Origin: Rhizobiales bacterium SYSU XM002
GTDB taxonomy: Bacteria; Pseudomonadota; Alphaproteobacteria; Rhizobiales; Beijerinckiaceae
Length of the DNA stretch: 64,000 nt
Assembly: GCA_009846685.1 (NCBI GenBank)
Contig: VWVY01000004.1
Location: 124,001 to 188,000, forward strand
Reading direction: 5' to 3'
Of the stretch, positions 26,174 to 35,209 are shown piece by piece. A program made the translations under genes and the position numbers. The notes under the pieces are model-generated. The model saw only the letters and a program-made list of their open reading frames with translations, was not told the DNA's origin and did not search any database. Within the stretch, counting starts at the first letter, position 1; each line of letters begins with the position of its first letter.

Positions 26174-27244
26174 ATGATTTCCCGACGTTTCCTCCTCGCA
26201 GGCCTCGCCGCGCCCCCCGCCCTGATCGCGGCTCCGGCGGTTCACGCTCAACCGCGCCTCAAGTGGCGCATGACAACCTCATGGCCAAAGAACCTGCCCG
26301 GCCCCGGCCTCGCCGCGCGCTTTGTCGCGGAACGGGTCCTTGAACTCTCCGGCGGGCGGTTTGAAATCCAGCTCTTCGGCGCGGGGGAGATCGTTCCGGC
26401 ACTGCAGGTGCTCGACGCGGTCGGCAACGGCACGGTGGAGATGGGCCATACCGCCGCATTCTTCTGGCAGGGAAAGAACCCTGCGACGAATTTCTTCACC
26501 ACCATCCCGTTCGGTCCCGGTCCGCTAGAGCATGAAAGCTGGCTAGAGCGTGGTGGCGGACAGACGCTGTGGGACGAGCTTTACGCCCCTTTTGGCGTCA
26601 AGCCCCTGCTCGCGGGCAACACCGGACCGTCGATGGCCGGCTGGTTCAAACGCGAAATTCCTGATGTCCCATCCATCAAGGGCTTGAAGCTGCGCGTGCA
26701 GGGTCTCGGCGCAGAAGTCTGGCGGCGGCTGGGCGCAGTCCCTCTCTCCATCGCTCCGGGCGATCTTCTGATCTCGCTCTCGAGCGGCACGATCGACGGT
26801 GCGGAATTCCTCGCCCCAGTGAATGACCTACCACTGGGGCTCTACAAGCCCGCGCCCTACTACTACGCGCCGGGTTTCAACAAGCCGAACGGCGCTGCCG
26901 AGGCGCTGGTGCATCTCCCGGCCTGGGAGAAACTTCCGAGCGAGTTCCGTGCCATGTTGGCCGCCGCCTGCCGCGAAGCCCATGCGCGCGGGCTGACGGA
27001 GGCCGAGGCCGAAAATTCCCGCGCTCTGACGACGCTGGTCGGCGAACACAGGGTGCAATTGCGCCGTCTTCCGCCGGAAATCCTGCGCGCTGCGCGCGCC
27101 CACGCCGGTGAGATCGTCGAGGAACTCGGCGGAAAATCGCCGCTCGCAGGGCGCATTCTCGCCTCGCTCAGGAAGTTCGGCGTCGACGGCGCGGTCTGGC
27201 GACGCGTAACCTCGGCGAGCGCGCTGGCGCTTCAACCGGACTAG
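26174..27244 (+). CDS. TRAP-type solute-binding protein (DctP family) in the thi operon
   Basis: A periplasmic binding protein of 356 residues with a twin-arginine-like signal (ISRRFLLAGLAAPPALIAAPAVHA|Q). DctP-family blocks are MTTSWPKNLPGPGLAARF, LDAVGNGTVEMGHTAAFFW, the substrate-arginine region IKGLKLRVQGLGAEVWRRLGA and GTIDGAEFLAPVNDL. It begins 6 nt after thiD, so it should be on the riboswitch transcript. No DctQ or DctM membrane genes are adjacent. A thiamine-precursor or unrelated mono-carboxylate ligand are both possible. Confidence 0.88.
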   Translation: MISRRFLLAGLAAPPALIAAPAVHAQPRLKWRMTTSWPKNLPGPGLAARFVAERVLELSGGRFEIQLFGAGEIVPALQVLDAVGNGTVEMGHTAAFFWQGKNPATNFFTTIPFGPGPLEHESWLERGGGQTLWDELYAPFGVKPLLAGNTGPSMAGWFKREIPDVPSIKGLKLRVQGLGAEVWRRLGAVPLSIAPGDLLISLSSGTIDGAEFLAPVNDLPLGLYKPAPYYYAPGFNKPNGAAEALVHLPAWEKLPSEFRAMLAAACREAHARGLTEAEAENSRALTTLVGEHRVQLRRLPPEILRAARAHAGEIVEELGGKSPLAGRILASLRKFGVDGAVWRRVTSASALALQPD

Positions 27245-27618
27245 ACGTGCTCCTTGGGGCCGAGCGTCACCGTAAGCCCGTCGAGAACCGCCCGATCCCA
27301 GAGAAGCTGGCAGGAGAGGCGCGAATTAGGCTTGGCGTTGACGAGCCCGTCGAGCTGGTATTCCTCATCGCTGGTCGGTTTGGCGAGGCGATCGAGAAAG
27401 GCCGGGGCGACGTAGACATGGCAGGTACCGCAGGCTGCAGCGCCGCCACACGTTGCAGCGATATCCATCCCGAAATCGCGCATGATCTCCATCAACCGGA
27501 AGCCGTCCATGCCAGGCAGCCGATGCGCCTTGCCGACCCGGTCGATGACAGTGAAAAAGCCGTCCGCGAGGTCGTCGTCGAATTCCGGTTCGATGGCAGG
27601 CAGCGTCTGGTCGTTCAT
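27241..27618 (-). CDS. [2Fe-2S] ferredoxin
   Basis: A second adrenodoxin-type ferredoxin, 125 residues, with ligands C57, C63, C66 and C103 (TCGGAAACGTCHVYV and SRLSCQLLW). It has an acidic N-terminal extension (IEPEFDDDLADGFF) absent from the copy at 11727. Its TAG stop overlaps that of the convergent binding-protein gene in the shared tetranucleotide CTAG. The ATG at 27618 is preferred over the upstream TTG. Confidence 0.9.
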   Translation of the reverse strand: MNDQTLPAIEPEFDDDLADGFFTVIDRVGKAHRLPGMDGFRLMEIMRDFGMDIAATCGGAAACGTCHVYVAPAFLDRLAKPTSDEEYQLDGLVNAKPNSRLSCQLLWDRAVLDGLTVTLGPKEHV

Positions 27619-27763
27619 GGGCAAGGCTCAAATGGATCGGATAGCGATGGATAGATGCAAATAATTGAATATCTTGTCACCAGCCTTGCGCTGGGGCAAA
27701 GATCATGTTCTGAGCAACGAACAATCGTTCGGTGGACGAAACAGCGCACGCGGTCAAGATCAG

Positions 27764-28375
27764 ATGCAGGACAAGGACAAGCCCCGCGAGATGGAGGCCG
27801 GCGCGGTCGCGCTTTCCGGCCAGCTGGGCAAGACGATCCAGCGGCTGCGCAAGGCTTACAATCTGTCGCTCTCCGAGTTGGCGGAGCAATCGGGTGTCGC
27901 GAAATCGATCATAAGCCAGATCGAGCGCAACGAAACCAACCCAACCCTCGCGACAATCTGGCGCCTCAGCCAAGCGCTGGACGTGTCGATCGAGCGCTTC
28001 CTCGTCTCGTCCGACGACGAGCCCTTCATCGAGAAATCCTCCAAGGTCGATACGCCGATCCTCGTCTCGAACGACGGCAAGATGCGTCTCGCCATCATCG
28101 GCTGGCTGAAAACGGTCGAGTGGCTGCAATGGTACGATGTCCATTCCGAGCCTGGTGGCACGCTTGATTCCGATGCGCACCAGCGCGGCTCGGTCGAGAA
28201 CCTCTCGGTCATCAGCGGCGAGTTCGAGGTCGAGGTCGGGGGCGTGATCGAGACCGCGAAGGCTGGCGAGAGCCTGCGCTACCGCTGCGACCGGCAGCAC
28301 GTCATCCGCTGCATCGGCAAGGAGCCGGGGCACGCGACGATGGTGGTGATCCTCAAGGCCGCGGTGATGGAATAA
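27764..28375 (+). CDS. XRE-family regulator with C-terminal cupin domain
   Basis: A 203-residue transcription factor. Residues 20-75 form a Cro/CI helix-turn-helix (IQRLRKAYNLSLSELAEQSGVAKSIISQIERNETNPTLATIWRLSQAL). Residues 130-200 form a cupin ligand-sensing domain (SVENLSVISGEFEVEVGGVIETAKAGESLRYRCDRQHVIRC). Proteins like this (PuuR/SutR type) control uptake or catabolic genes. The frame extends to 27665, but similarity begins near the ATG at 27764. It converges on the cytochrome gene with only 3 nt between stops. Confidence 0.88.
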   Translation: MQDKDKPREMEAGAVALSGQLGKTIQRLRKAYNLSLSELAEQSGVAKSIISQIERNETNPTLATIWRLSQALDVSIERFLVSSDDEPFIEKSSKVDTPILVSNDGKMRLAIIGWLKTVEWLQWYDVHSEPGGTLDSDAHQRGSVENLSVISGEFEVEVGGVIETAKAGESLRYRCDRQHVIRCIGKEPGHATMVVILKAAVME

Positions 28376-28378
28376 ACG

Positions 28379-29311
28379 CTACTTCGCCGTAACGGGCTTT
28401 CCGGCGATCGGCGGCAGTGTGACAAGATATTCCGCCATGGCCGCTCGATCGGCATCGGAAAGTTCCGCCATGTTTTTGATCACCGAGACCATCGAGCCGC
28501 CGGCCTGATCATAACCGGGAGTCTCGCCGGTCTTCAGGAAACGGGCGTGATCCTCCCTCGACCAGCCGCCGAGGCCATCCCTATGCGGGGTGATATTGGG
28601 GACGATTCCCTTTCCTTCCGGGTTCGGCCCGCCGGCGAAGCGCTTCGCGCTCACGATTCCGCCGAAGAAATCGCGCGGTGAATGACATTCCGCGCAATGC
28701 CCGGGGCCTTCAACGAGATAGGCACCGCGATTCCAGTTGGCCGAGCGCTCCGCCACGGATGTGAAAACCTTCCCGTCCAGATTAAGGAGCTTCCAGCCGC
28801 CGACGAGGCGGCGAATGTTGAACGGAAAGCCAATTTCATGAGGCCGCGCCCGCCCCTCGACCGGCTCGAGCGTTTTCAGAAAGCCGAAAAGATCAGCGAG
28901 ATCCTTCGCGCTCATGCGCTGATAGGAAGCGTAGGGAAACGCCGGATAATAATGGCTTCCATCCGGGGCCACGCCCTCGTGCATCGCCGTGATGAACTGG
29001 TCGAGGTTCCAGCCGCCGAGCCCATCCTGCGGGTGTGGAGAAAGGTTCGGCACGTGGAAGGTGCCGAAGGGTGAATGCAGCGCGAGCCCGCCACCGAGCC
29101 TCAGCCGGTCTGTCTGCCCGGGAGTCGCATGACAGGAAGCGCAACCACCGGCGAAGAACAGCGTCCGTCCATTGGCAAGATCGGCTGCCCCGGGTGGAGC
29201 CGGGGGGCTTGCCCCGAAAATGAGGCGCTGGAAAGCTGGCGCCGTCATGATCAGGAAACCGACGGCGCCGAGCGCTCCAATCGAAAGAAGCCCCTGGATT
29301 ATCCGGCGCAT
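28379..29311 (-). CDS. Dihaem cytochrome c
   Basis: A periplasmic or membrane-anchored cytochrome of 310 residues. An N-terminal hydrophobic helix (residues 5-25) is followed by two haem c domains with CASCH at residues 57-61 and CAECH at 206-210. The sixth-ligand regions are not assigned. It resembles cytochrome subunits of membrane dehydrogenases that pass electrons from molybdenum or flavin enzymes to the respiratory chain. GAGGGG precedes the ATG. The cytochrome c' gene lies 23 nt upstream on the same strand. Confidence 0.9.
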   Translation of the reverse strand: MRRIIQGLLSIGALGAVGFLIMTAPAFQRLIFGASPPAPPGAADLANGRTLFFAGGCASCHATPGQTDRLRLGGGLALHSPFGTFHVPNLSPHPQDGLGGWNLDQFITAMHEGVAPDGSHYYPAFPYASYQRMSAKDLADLFGFLKTLEPVEGRARPHEIGFPFNIRRLVGGWKLLNLDGKVFTSVAERSANWNRGAYLVEGPGHCAECHSPRDFFGGIVSAKRFAGGPNPEGKGIVPNITPHRDGLGGWSREDHARFLKTGETPGYDQAGGSMVSVIKNMAELSDADRAAMAEYLVTLPPIAGKPVTAK

Positions 29312-29334
29312 GAGCCCCTCAAGGATTCACCGCG

Positions 29335-29781
29335 TCAGTTGCGGACCTGATATTTCTCGTGACACCCGCTGCAGACCTGCCCCACCGCGCCGACCGCGGC
29401 TTTGACCTCATCCAGCGATGCTGTCTTGCCCTTGTTGTCGGCAATGGCTTTCGCTAGAGTTACAAAGCGTGCGTCGAAATCAGCCTTGTCCTCCCAGATC
29501 TTGGGGCTTGGGCTGTAACGCGCATTGGGTGCGCCCTGGCCCGGCGCGGCGGAATAGAGCGGCGCGGCCTTCTTTGCAGCAGCCTCGATCAGCGGCCAGG
29601 CGGCCTGCACACGCGCCTGATCGAAGGGCGCATCCCCTCGCGCCATCCGGGCGAGCGCGCCGTAGAATTGCTGACCCATCGCCTTCATCTGATCATTCCG
29701 CTCAATCTGCGGATCGGATTGGGCGACCGCAACACCAGCACCGACGATGAACAGGGTAGCAAGAATGGCAGCACGGCGCAT
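29335..29781 (-). CDS. Cytochrome c' (class II cytochrome c)
   Basis: A 148-residue periplasmic protein. A cleavable signal (MRRAAILATLFIVGAGVAVA|Q) precedes a four-helix domain with the haem attachment motif near the C-terminus, C137-SGC-H141, as in cytochromes c'. These proteins bind NO or CO or act in electron transfer. It stands between the molybdenum hydroxylase gene (153 nt upstream) and the dihaem cytochrome gene. Confidence 0.9.
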   Translation of the reverse strand: MRRAAILATLFIVGAGVAVAQSDPQIERNDQMKAMGQQFYGALARMARGDAPFDQARVQAAWPLIEAAAKKAAPLYSAAPGQGAPNARYSPSPKIWEDKADFDARFVTLAKAIADNKGKTASLDEVKAAVGAVGQVCSGCHEKYQVRN

Positions 29782-29934
29782 GGTGGTCTCCCTCTTCCGG
29801 CCGCCCGACCGAGCGGCACCGGGTTGATAATAGAGCGGATGATTTCAGGCAAAGATGCGACTTGTCGAGGCATCCTTGCTTGCATTCGCGCAATTTTATC
29901 CGTTGTTCACGAAGACGTGACCCGCAGAACGACC

Positions 29935-32232
29935 TCAAGTCGCGCTGCGAAGCACCTCCCAGATCGTTTGCGCGTTCGCCGGCATGTCGACATGGCTGAT
30001 GCCCTTCGCCCGGCGGAGGGCATCGACAATAGCGTTGACGACGGCCGGCGCGGCGCCGATCGTCCCCGCCTCGCCCGCGCCCTTGAGCCCCATCGCGTTG
30101 GTGGTCGAGGGCACGTTCCGGGTCTCGAAGGTGAAGCTCGGCATGTCGTCCGCGCGCGGCATCGCGTAATCGAGGAACGAGGCTGTCAGGATCTGCCCGT
30201 TCTCGTCCTGCACGTAGCGCTCGATCATCGCCTGCCCGATGCCCTGCGCCGCGCCGCCGTGAATCTGTCCGGCCAGCAGGATCGGGTTCAGCGTGACGCC
30301 GAAATCATCGACGATGACAAAATTGACGATGCGCGTCTCCCCGGTCTCCGGGTCGATCTCGACCTCGCAGACATGCGTGCCGTTGGGATAGGTCGCCTCC
30401 GGCGGGGCGAAGGCTGCCGTGGTCGAGAGCATGTCCTTCTTCGCGCCCGGCAGCGCAGCGATCTCGGCGAAAGTGATGCGCCGGTCGGTACCGGCAATTC
30501 GGACGGCGCCGCCAGAAATCTCGAGGTCGCCGATGCCGGCTTCGAGCTTCTCTGCCGCCAGCGTCTTGAGGTTGGTCGCGAGCAATTCTGCCGCCTTCAT
30601 CACACCCGAACCGCCGACAGGTATCGAGCGCGAGCCGCCGGTGCCGAGCCCCGTCGGCGTATCATTGGTGTCACCCTGTTTCACTCGGATCTTATCGAGC
30701 GGCAGGTCGAGATGCTGCGAGACGAGCTGAGCATAGGCCGTCTCGTGCCCCTGCCCGTTCGATTGTGTGCCGATCCGGACCGTGGCCGTGCCGTCCTTTT
30801 CGAGGCTGACATAGGCCGGCTCGGGCGAACCGCCGCCACAGGCCTCGATATAGACGCCGAGACCGATGCCGCGCAGCTTGCCGACCTTCCTGGCGCTGCG
30901 GGCGCGAGCCGGAAACCCCTTCCACTCCGCGATTTCCATCGCGCGGTCGAGGTGGCCGGCGAACTCGCCGGTATCGTAAACGCGCCCGGTAACGGTCTTG
31001 TACGGCATTCTGGCCGGCTTGATGAAATTGAGCTTGCGCAGCTTGATCCGATCCATACCGATCTCGTCGGCGATGTAATCAACGAAGCGTTCGAGCATAT
31101 AAGCGGCTTCCGGCCGTCCGGCCCCGCGATAGGCGTCGAACGGCACGGAGTTGGTGAAGAGGCCACGAACGCGCGCATACCCGGCCTTGATATCGTAGAC
31201 GCCAGTCAGCATCGTTGCGCCGAGCCAGGGGATATAGGGCCCGTATTGCGAGAGATAGGCCCCCATGTTGGCGTCGATCTCGACGCGAAGGGCAAGGAAC
31301 TTGCCGCGCTCGTCGAGCGCCATCTCGCAGCGCGTGAGATTGTCGCGCCCATGCGCGCAGGCGAAGAAATGCTCGGTGCGATCCGACGCCCAGCGCACCG
31401 GTCGGCCGAGCTTCCCCGCCGCGAAGACAGCAAGCGGATACTCGCGATACATGAAGGTCTTGGTGCCAAAGCCGCCGCCGACATCGGGGGTCACGACGCG
31501 GAAATTGGCGGGGTCGGTCTTGAAGATGAACTTCGCGAGCGTGTTCCGGAGGCCGTGGCTGCCCTGGCTGCCGAGCGTGATGAGGAACTTCCCGTCCTTC
31601 TTCGGCTCGGCCACGATCGACCGGGTTTCCATATAGTTGGCGATCAGCCGGTTGTTGACGACGTCGAGCGACACGACACGCGCCGCCTTGGCGAACACCG
31701 CGTCGGTCTTCGCCTTGTCTCCCATCAGATGATCGAAAGCGACGTTGCCCGGCGCTGCCTCGTGCACGAGCGGCGCGCCCTTTTTCCGTGCATCCGCGAT
31801 CTCACTGACGACGGGCATCGCCGACCATTTGATGTCAATCGCCTCGGCGGCATCGCGCGCCTGATTCAGCGTTTCCGCAACGATGAAGGCCACCGCCTCG
31901 CCGACATGGAAGACGCGATCCTTCGGCAGGACGGGGTAGGAAGGCGCTCTGGGGGTGGAGCCGTCGCTGTTCTTCACCGGCGCCTGACACGGCAGATCGC
32001 CGAGGTGGGCAACATCGACATGGGTGATGACCGCAGCAACGCCGGGCATGGCGCGGGCGGCATCGAGCGATCCCATCCTGAAAGTCGCGCTGGCATAGGG
32101 CGAGCGCAGCACGAAAGCCTGCAATTCGCCCTTGGCGTGATAATCGGTGGCGTAATGGCCGGAGCCGGTGATGAAACGGTGGTCCTCCACGCGCGTCAGC
32201 GCCTGGCCCATCCCGAATTTCATTGGACGCAT
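29935..32232 (-). CDS. Molybdopterin-binding large subunit, xanthine dehydrogenase/aldehyde oxidase family (CoxL-like)
   Basis: This is a 765-residue catalytic subunit. The molybdopterin region shows DVGGGFGTK, and the catalytic glutamate is E721 in LKGAGEAGTIGAAPAV. The active-site loop reads AYRGAGRPEA rather than the AYRCSFR of true CO dehydrogenase, so it is an aldehyde oxidase or form-II type, not authentic CoxL. The usual FAD (CoxM) and [2Fe-2S] (CoxS) subunit genes are not adjacent; instead two cytochrome c genes follow and rhodanese and MBL genes precede on the same strand. Confidence 0.9.
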   Translation of the reverse strand: MRPMKFGMGQALTRVEDHRFITGSGHYATDYHAKGELQAFVLRSPYASATFRMGSLDAARAMPGVAAVITHVDVAHLGDLPCQAPVKNSDGSTPRAPSYPVLPKDRVFHVGEAVAFIVAETLNQARDAAEAIDIKWSAMPVVSEIADARKKGAPLVHEAAPGNVAFDHLMGDKAKTDAVFAKAARVVSLDVVNNRLIANYMETRSIVAEPKKDGKFLITLGSQGSHGLRNTLAKFIFKTDPANFRVVTPDVGGGFGTKTFMYREYPLAVFAAGKLGRPVRWASDRTEHFFACAHGRDNLTRCEMALDERGKFLALRVEIDANMGAYLSQYGPYIPWLGATMLTGVYDIKAGYARVRGLFTNSVPFDAYRGAGRPEAAYMLERFVDYIADEIGMDRIKLRKLNFIKPARMPYKTVTGRVYDTGEFAGHLDRAMEIAEWKGFPARARSARKVGKLRGIGLGVYIEACGGGSPEPAYVSLEKDGTATVRIGTQSNGQGHETAYAQLVSQHLDLPLDKIRVKQGDTNDTPTGLGTGGSRSIPVGGSGVMKAAELLATNLKTLAAEKLEAGIGDLEISGGAVRIAGTDRRITFAEIAALPGAKKDMLSTTAAFAPPEATYPNGTHVCEVEIDPETGETRIVNFVIVDDFGVTLNPILLAGQIHGGAAQGIGQAMIERYVQDENGQILTASFLDYAMPRADDMPSFTFETRNVPSTTNAMGLKGAGEAGTIGAAPAVVNAIVDALRRAKGISHVDMPANAQTIWEVLRSAT

Positions 32233-32347
32233 TGTCTTGAGACCTGAAAGGTGTGGCGGAAACCGCTTCCGCGCCGTTCAGTCGAGATTACAAGCACGCG
32301 CCCGGCTGGCAAGCCTTCAAAACAGGCTCGACCGGACTTTCGATACT

Positions 32348-32662
32348 TCAGCCTTGCTCCACCGGCTCGCCGGCCATGATCCAGTCGCGGAAACCACCGG
32401 CATAGTGGGCGTCGACCCCGACACCCTGCGAGCGGGCGACCATCGCCGCCTGCATCGAGCGGACACCCGCAACGCAGGACAGCACGATTCGCTTGCCCTC
32501 GGCCTCGGGAATGTCCGACAGGTCGAGTTGGGAAAGCGGGCGGGAGACGGCGCCAGGAATGCGCCCCATCGCGAATTCGTGGGGTTCGCGGACATCGACC
32601 AGAATGATCGTTCCGGCGGAAAGGCCTGCCTTGACCTCGTCACGCCCGAGAGAGGAAATCAT
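32348..32662 (-). CDS. Rhodanese-like sulfurtransferase
   Basis: A single rhodanese domain of 104 residues. The active-site cysteine is C63 in SCVAGVRSM, the six-residue loop of sulfurtransferases, with upstream DVREPHEFAMGRIPGA. It may move sulfane sulfur; placement between an MBL-fold gene (18 nt) and the molybdenum hydroxylase gene would fit sulfuration of the Mo centre or persulfide handling, which is inference. Confidence 0.9.
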   Translation of the reverse strand: MISSLGRDEVKAGLSAGTIILVDVREPHEFAMGRIPGAVSRPLSQLDLSDIPEAEGKRIVLSCVAGVRSMQAAMVARSQGVGVDAHYAGGFRDWIMAGEPVEQG

Positions 32663-32680
32663 GTGCTTTCTCCTTCAGCA

Positions 32681-33544
32681 TCATGCGGACGCCTGCAGAT
32701 TACGTGCCGGATTCGAGGCCGCGTTCGCCATCTGAATAATCTGCCCCTCACGGGCAAGGCAAGATGCCGGGAATTCCGACCGCAAGGCCTTTTCACGGGC
32801 GCGCAGCAACGTGTCATCATGCAGCGGATTGTGGTGAAATCCGGCCAGTCGATGCACCTGAGCCGCACGCGCGAGGCTCAGGGCGCCCTCACTTGTGCCA
32901 TGCCCCCAGCCACGCCGGGTCAGGATTTCCTCGCTCGTAAACATCGTATCGTGCATCAGGAGGTCCGCCCCCTCGGCCAGCGCGACGAGATCCCGCGAAG
33001 GCTGGGCCTGATCCTCGATATCCGTCACGAAGACAATCGCGGCTCCATCCTTCTCCACGCGATAGGCCACCGCCCCGCCGGGGTGTTCGACGAGCGTGCT
33101 TCGCGCGAGCGCTTCCCCAAGGACGAAACTCTCGCCCGGCGCATGTCGGTTGTAGGAAATCCGCCCCGCAAGATCGCCCGCTTCGTCGGGGAAATAGGGC
33201 GCGGAAATCATCGGCCGGATGAGTTCTTCGAGCCGCGGCTCAATCGGCAGGGCGCAGTGCAGCGCCACGGTCGTCCGCGGATCGGCGCAGGCGCCGTGCA
33301 GCAGGAAAGGCAGGCCGACAAGATGATCGTGATGGAAATGGCTGATGAGAACGCGAACATGCCGCACCGGATTGGCGCGAAGATACTCGCCGAGCGCTGT
33401 CGCACCCGAGCCTGCATCCAGCACGATGAGCTCGTCTCCCATCTGCGCGGAAACGCAGATCGTGTGATGACCGAATTCCGAAAATACCGCTCCCGATGCC
33501 GGGTAGCTGCCTCTGACCCCCCAGAACCGAACTTCCATCCTCAT
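32681..33544 (-). CDS. Metallo-beta-lactamase-fold hydrolase
   Basis: A 287-residue metal-dependent hydrolase. The motif H69-F-H71-H-D73-H74 (ISHFHHDHLVGLPF) binds the dinuclear metal site. Other ligands are expected in LLMHDTMF and FHHNPLHDD. The N-terminus MEVRFWGVRGSYPASG and this layout resemble the RNase Z/PhnP-like branch. The C-terminus lacks features of glyoxalase II or persulfide dioxygenase. Likely cotranscribed with the rhodanese gene. Confidence 0.87.
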   Translation of the reverse strand: MRMEVRFWGVRGSYPASGAVFSEFGHHTICVSAQMGDELIVLDAGSGATALGEYLRANPVRHVRVLISHFHHDHLVGLPFLLHGACADPRTTVALHCALPIEPRLEELIRPMISAPYFPDEAGDLAGRISYNRHAPGESFVLGEALARSTLVEHPGGAVAYRVEKDGAAIVFVTDIEDQAQPSRDLVALAEGADLLMHDTMFTSEEILTRRGWGHGTSEGALSLARAAQVHRLAGFHHNPLHDDTLLRAREKALRSEFPASCLAREGQIIQMANAASNPARNLQASA

Positions 33545-33709
33545 TCCCCTCTTGTCGAGGTTGCCATCAAGGCTCCGCGACTTGTCTAACTTTATGGCAG
33601 GGACACGCGCCCGATGCCATGCGCAAACCCAGCTTCAGCCGGCTAGAGGGGTATATTGTGGTGGCAACGAGGAGCCTTGGCAGTGCCAAATCACACAACA
33701 GCTGCCGGC

Positions 33710-35185
33710 TCAGTAGGCGTTCTTTGTGTTGAGGAGCGAGAGCGGCGTCATCGCCAGGATGTAGAGGTCGAACGGCAAAGACCAATGCTCGATATAATAG
33801 AGATCGTGCTCGACGCGTCGCTCGATCTTCTCCACCGTATCCGTCTCGCCGCGCCAGCCGTTGATCTGCGCCCAGCCCGTGATGCCCGGCTTCATGCGAT
33901 GGCGTGCGTAATAGCCATCGACGACTTCCTGATAGAGCTTGTTTGCCGCCTTCGATTGCGTGGCATGCGGACGCGGACCGACCAGCGAGAGTTCGCCCCT
34001 AAGCACGTTGATGAGCTGCGGCAACTCGTCGATCGAGGTCTTCCGGATGAAGCGGCCGACGCGCGTGACGCGCGGATCGTCCTTGGTCACCTGCTTCGCA
34101 CCGTGCCGGTCGGTGAGATCAGTATACATCGAGCGGAATTTCAGGACGCCGATCAGCTCGTTGTTGAAGCCATGACGAGGCTGGCGGAAGAAAACCGGCC
34201 CCTTCGATTCAAGCTTCACCGCCAGCGCGACCAGCAGCATCAGCGGCGAGAGGGCGATGAGCGCCAAAGCCGCAACGATGCGATCGAAGACCGCCTTGAC
34301 TGCCGAATTCCAGTCCGAAAGCGGTCGGTCGAACATCGCCAGAAACGGCACATCGCCGATATAGGTGTAGGCGCGCTTCGACAGCTTGAGGCGCGAGGTA
34401 TGCGCCGCGATCCGCACATCGATCGGCAATTCCCAGAGTTTCTTCATCAGATGGAGGATGCGATCCTCCGCCGTCTGCGGCAGGGCGATAATGAGAAGAT
34501 CGACGGCGTTTTCGCGGCAATAGCGTTCGAGTTCGTCGAAAGCGCCGATCTTGCGGTAGCGTCCAACGGCCTCCGGCGAGCGGTCCCCGCCACGATCGTC
34601 GAAAATCCCGAGAATACGGATCGCCTTCTTGCCGGTCTTCTCCAGCCTGCCAACGAGATCCTCGCAGGCCTTGCCGCCTCCGACGATCACCGCGCGGCGC
34701 GCAAGCTCCCCTCGCGTCTCGGCGCGGCTGATCGCGACGGAGACAAGAAGACGGAACAAGGTCAGCACGAGCAGCCCCGCGCCAAGCCAGGCCAGAACCC
34801 AATCGCGATAAGGCATGATGTCGATGCCGGAGAGAAACAAACCACCGGTCACAGCAACGAAAGCACCAAAGATGGCGCCGATCAGCGTCCGGACCTGCCG
34901 GGCAAAAGCGCTGAGCGCTGGAATGGTGTAGCCCCAGAGTCGCTGCGCGATATAGACCGTCAAGCCCGACTGCCCGAGGATGAGAAGCCCGGTCGCCAAT
35001 TCACCAACGTGACGGTCCGGCAGGAAGCAGAGCGCCGTCGCGATCCCGAAAAAGACGAGCGCGGAAACGTCGAACAGGAGGACGAGCCCGAGAATCTTGG
35101 TCTTCGAGGTTCTCCGGAGCCACCCGGAAACAGCACCATCGAGCTTGCCCTTTTGTGAATGGAACTCCACGGCCTCGATCGACAT
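33710..35185 (-). CDS. Undecaprenyl-phosphate glycosylphosphotransferase (exopolysaccharide priming enzyme)
   Basis: Starts polysaccharide repeat synthesis by moving a sugar phosphate onto undecaprenyl phosphate. The 491 residues comprise four to five N-terminal helices (residues 30-150), a Rossmann-like CoA-binding-type domain (RRAVIVGGGKACEDLVGRL), one more helix, and the C-terminal sugar transferase domain (GPVFFRQPRHGFNNELIGVLKFRSM; DELPQLINVLRGELSLVGPRPH). It matches the WcaJ/PssY class in layout. ATG at 35185 is preferred over a TTG at 35209. It is divergent from the Omp gene. Confidence 0.93.
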   Translation of the reverse strand: MSIEAVEFHSQKGKLDGAVSGWLRRTSKTKILGLVLLFDVSALVFFGIATALCFLPDRHVGELATGLLILGQSGLTVYIAQRLWGYTIPALSAFARQVRTLIGAIFGAFVAVTGGLFLSGIDIMPYRDWVLAWLGAGLLVLTLFRLLVSVAISRAETRGELARRAVIVGGGKACEDLVGRLEKTGKKAIRILGIFDDRGGDRSPEAVGRYRKIGAFDELERYCRENAVDLLIIALPQTAEDRILHLMKKLWELPIDVRIAAHTSRLKLSKRAYTYIGDVPFLAMFDRPLSDWNSAVKAVFDRIVAALALIALSPLMLLVALAVKLESKGPVFFRQPRHGFNNELIGVLKFRSMYTDLTDRHGAKQVTKDDPRVTRVGRFIRKTSIDELPQLINVLRGELSLVGPRPHATQSKAANKLYQEVVDGYYARHRMKPGITGWAQINGWRGETDTVEKIERRVEHDLYYIEHWSLPFDLYILAMTPLSLLNTKNAY

Positions 35186-35209
35186 TGCGAAAAACGCTCC
35201 GGAACGCAA

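Noticed and set aside
29935-32232. CO dehydrogenase large subunit
   Set aside because: The active-site loop is AYRGAGRPEA and lacks the AYRCSFR cysteine of true CoxL; the partner genes are also missing.
29668-32247. 859-codon plus-strand frame opposite the molybdenum hydroxylase gene
   Set aside because: Its length comes from the codon bias of the real gene on the other strand. Composition is Arg/Asp/Gly/His-rich without family blocks.
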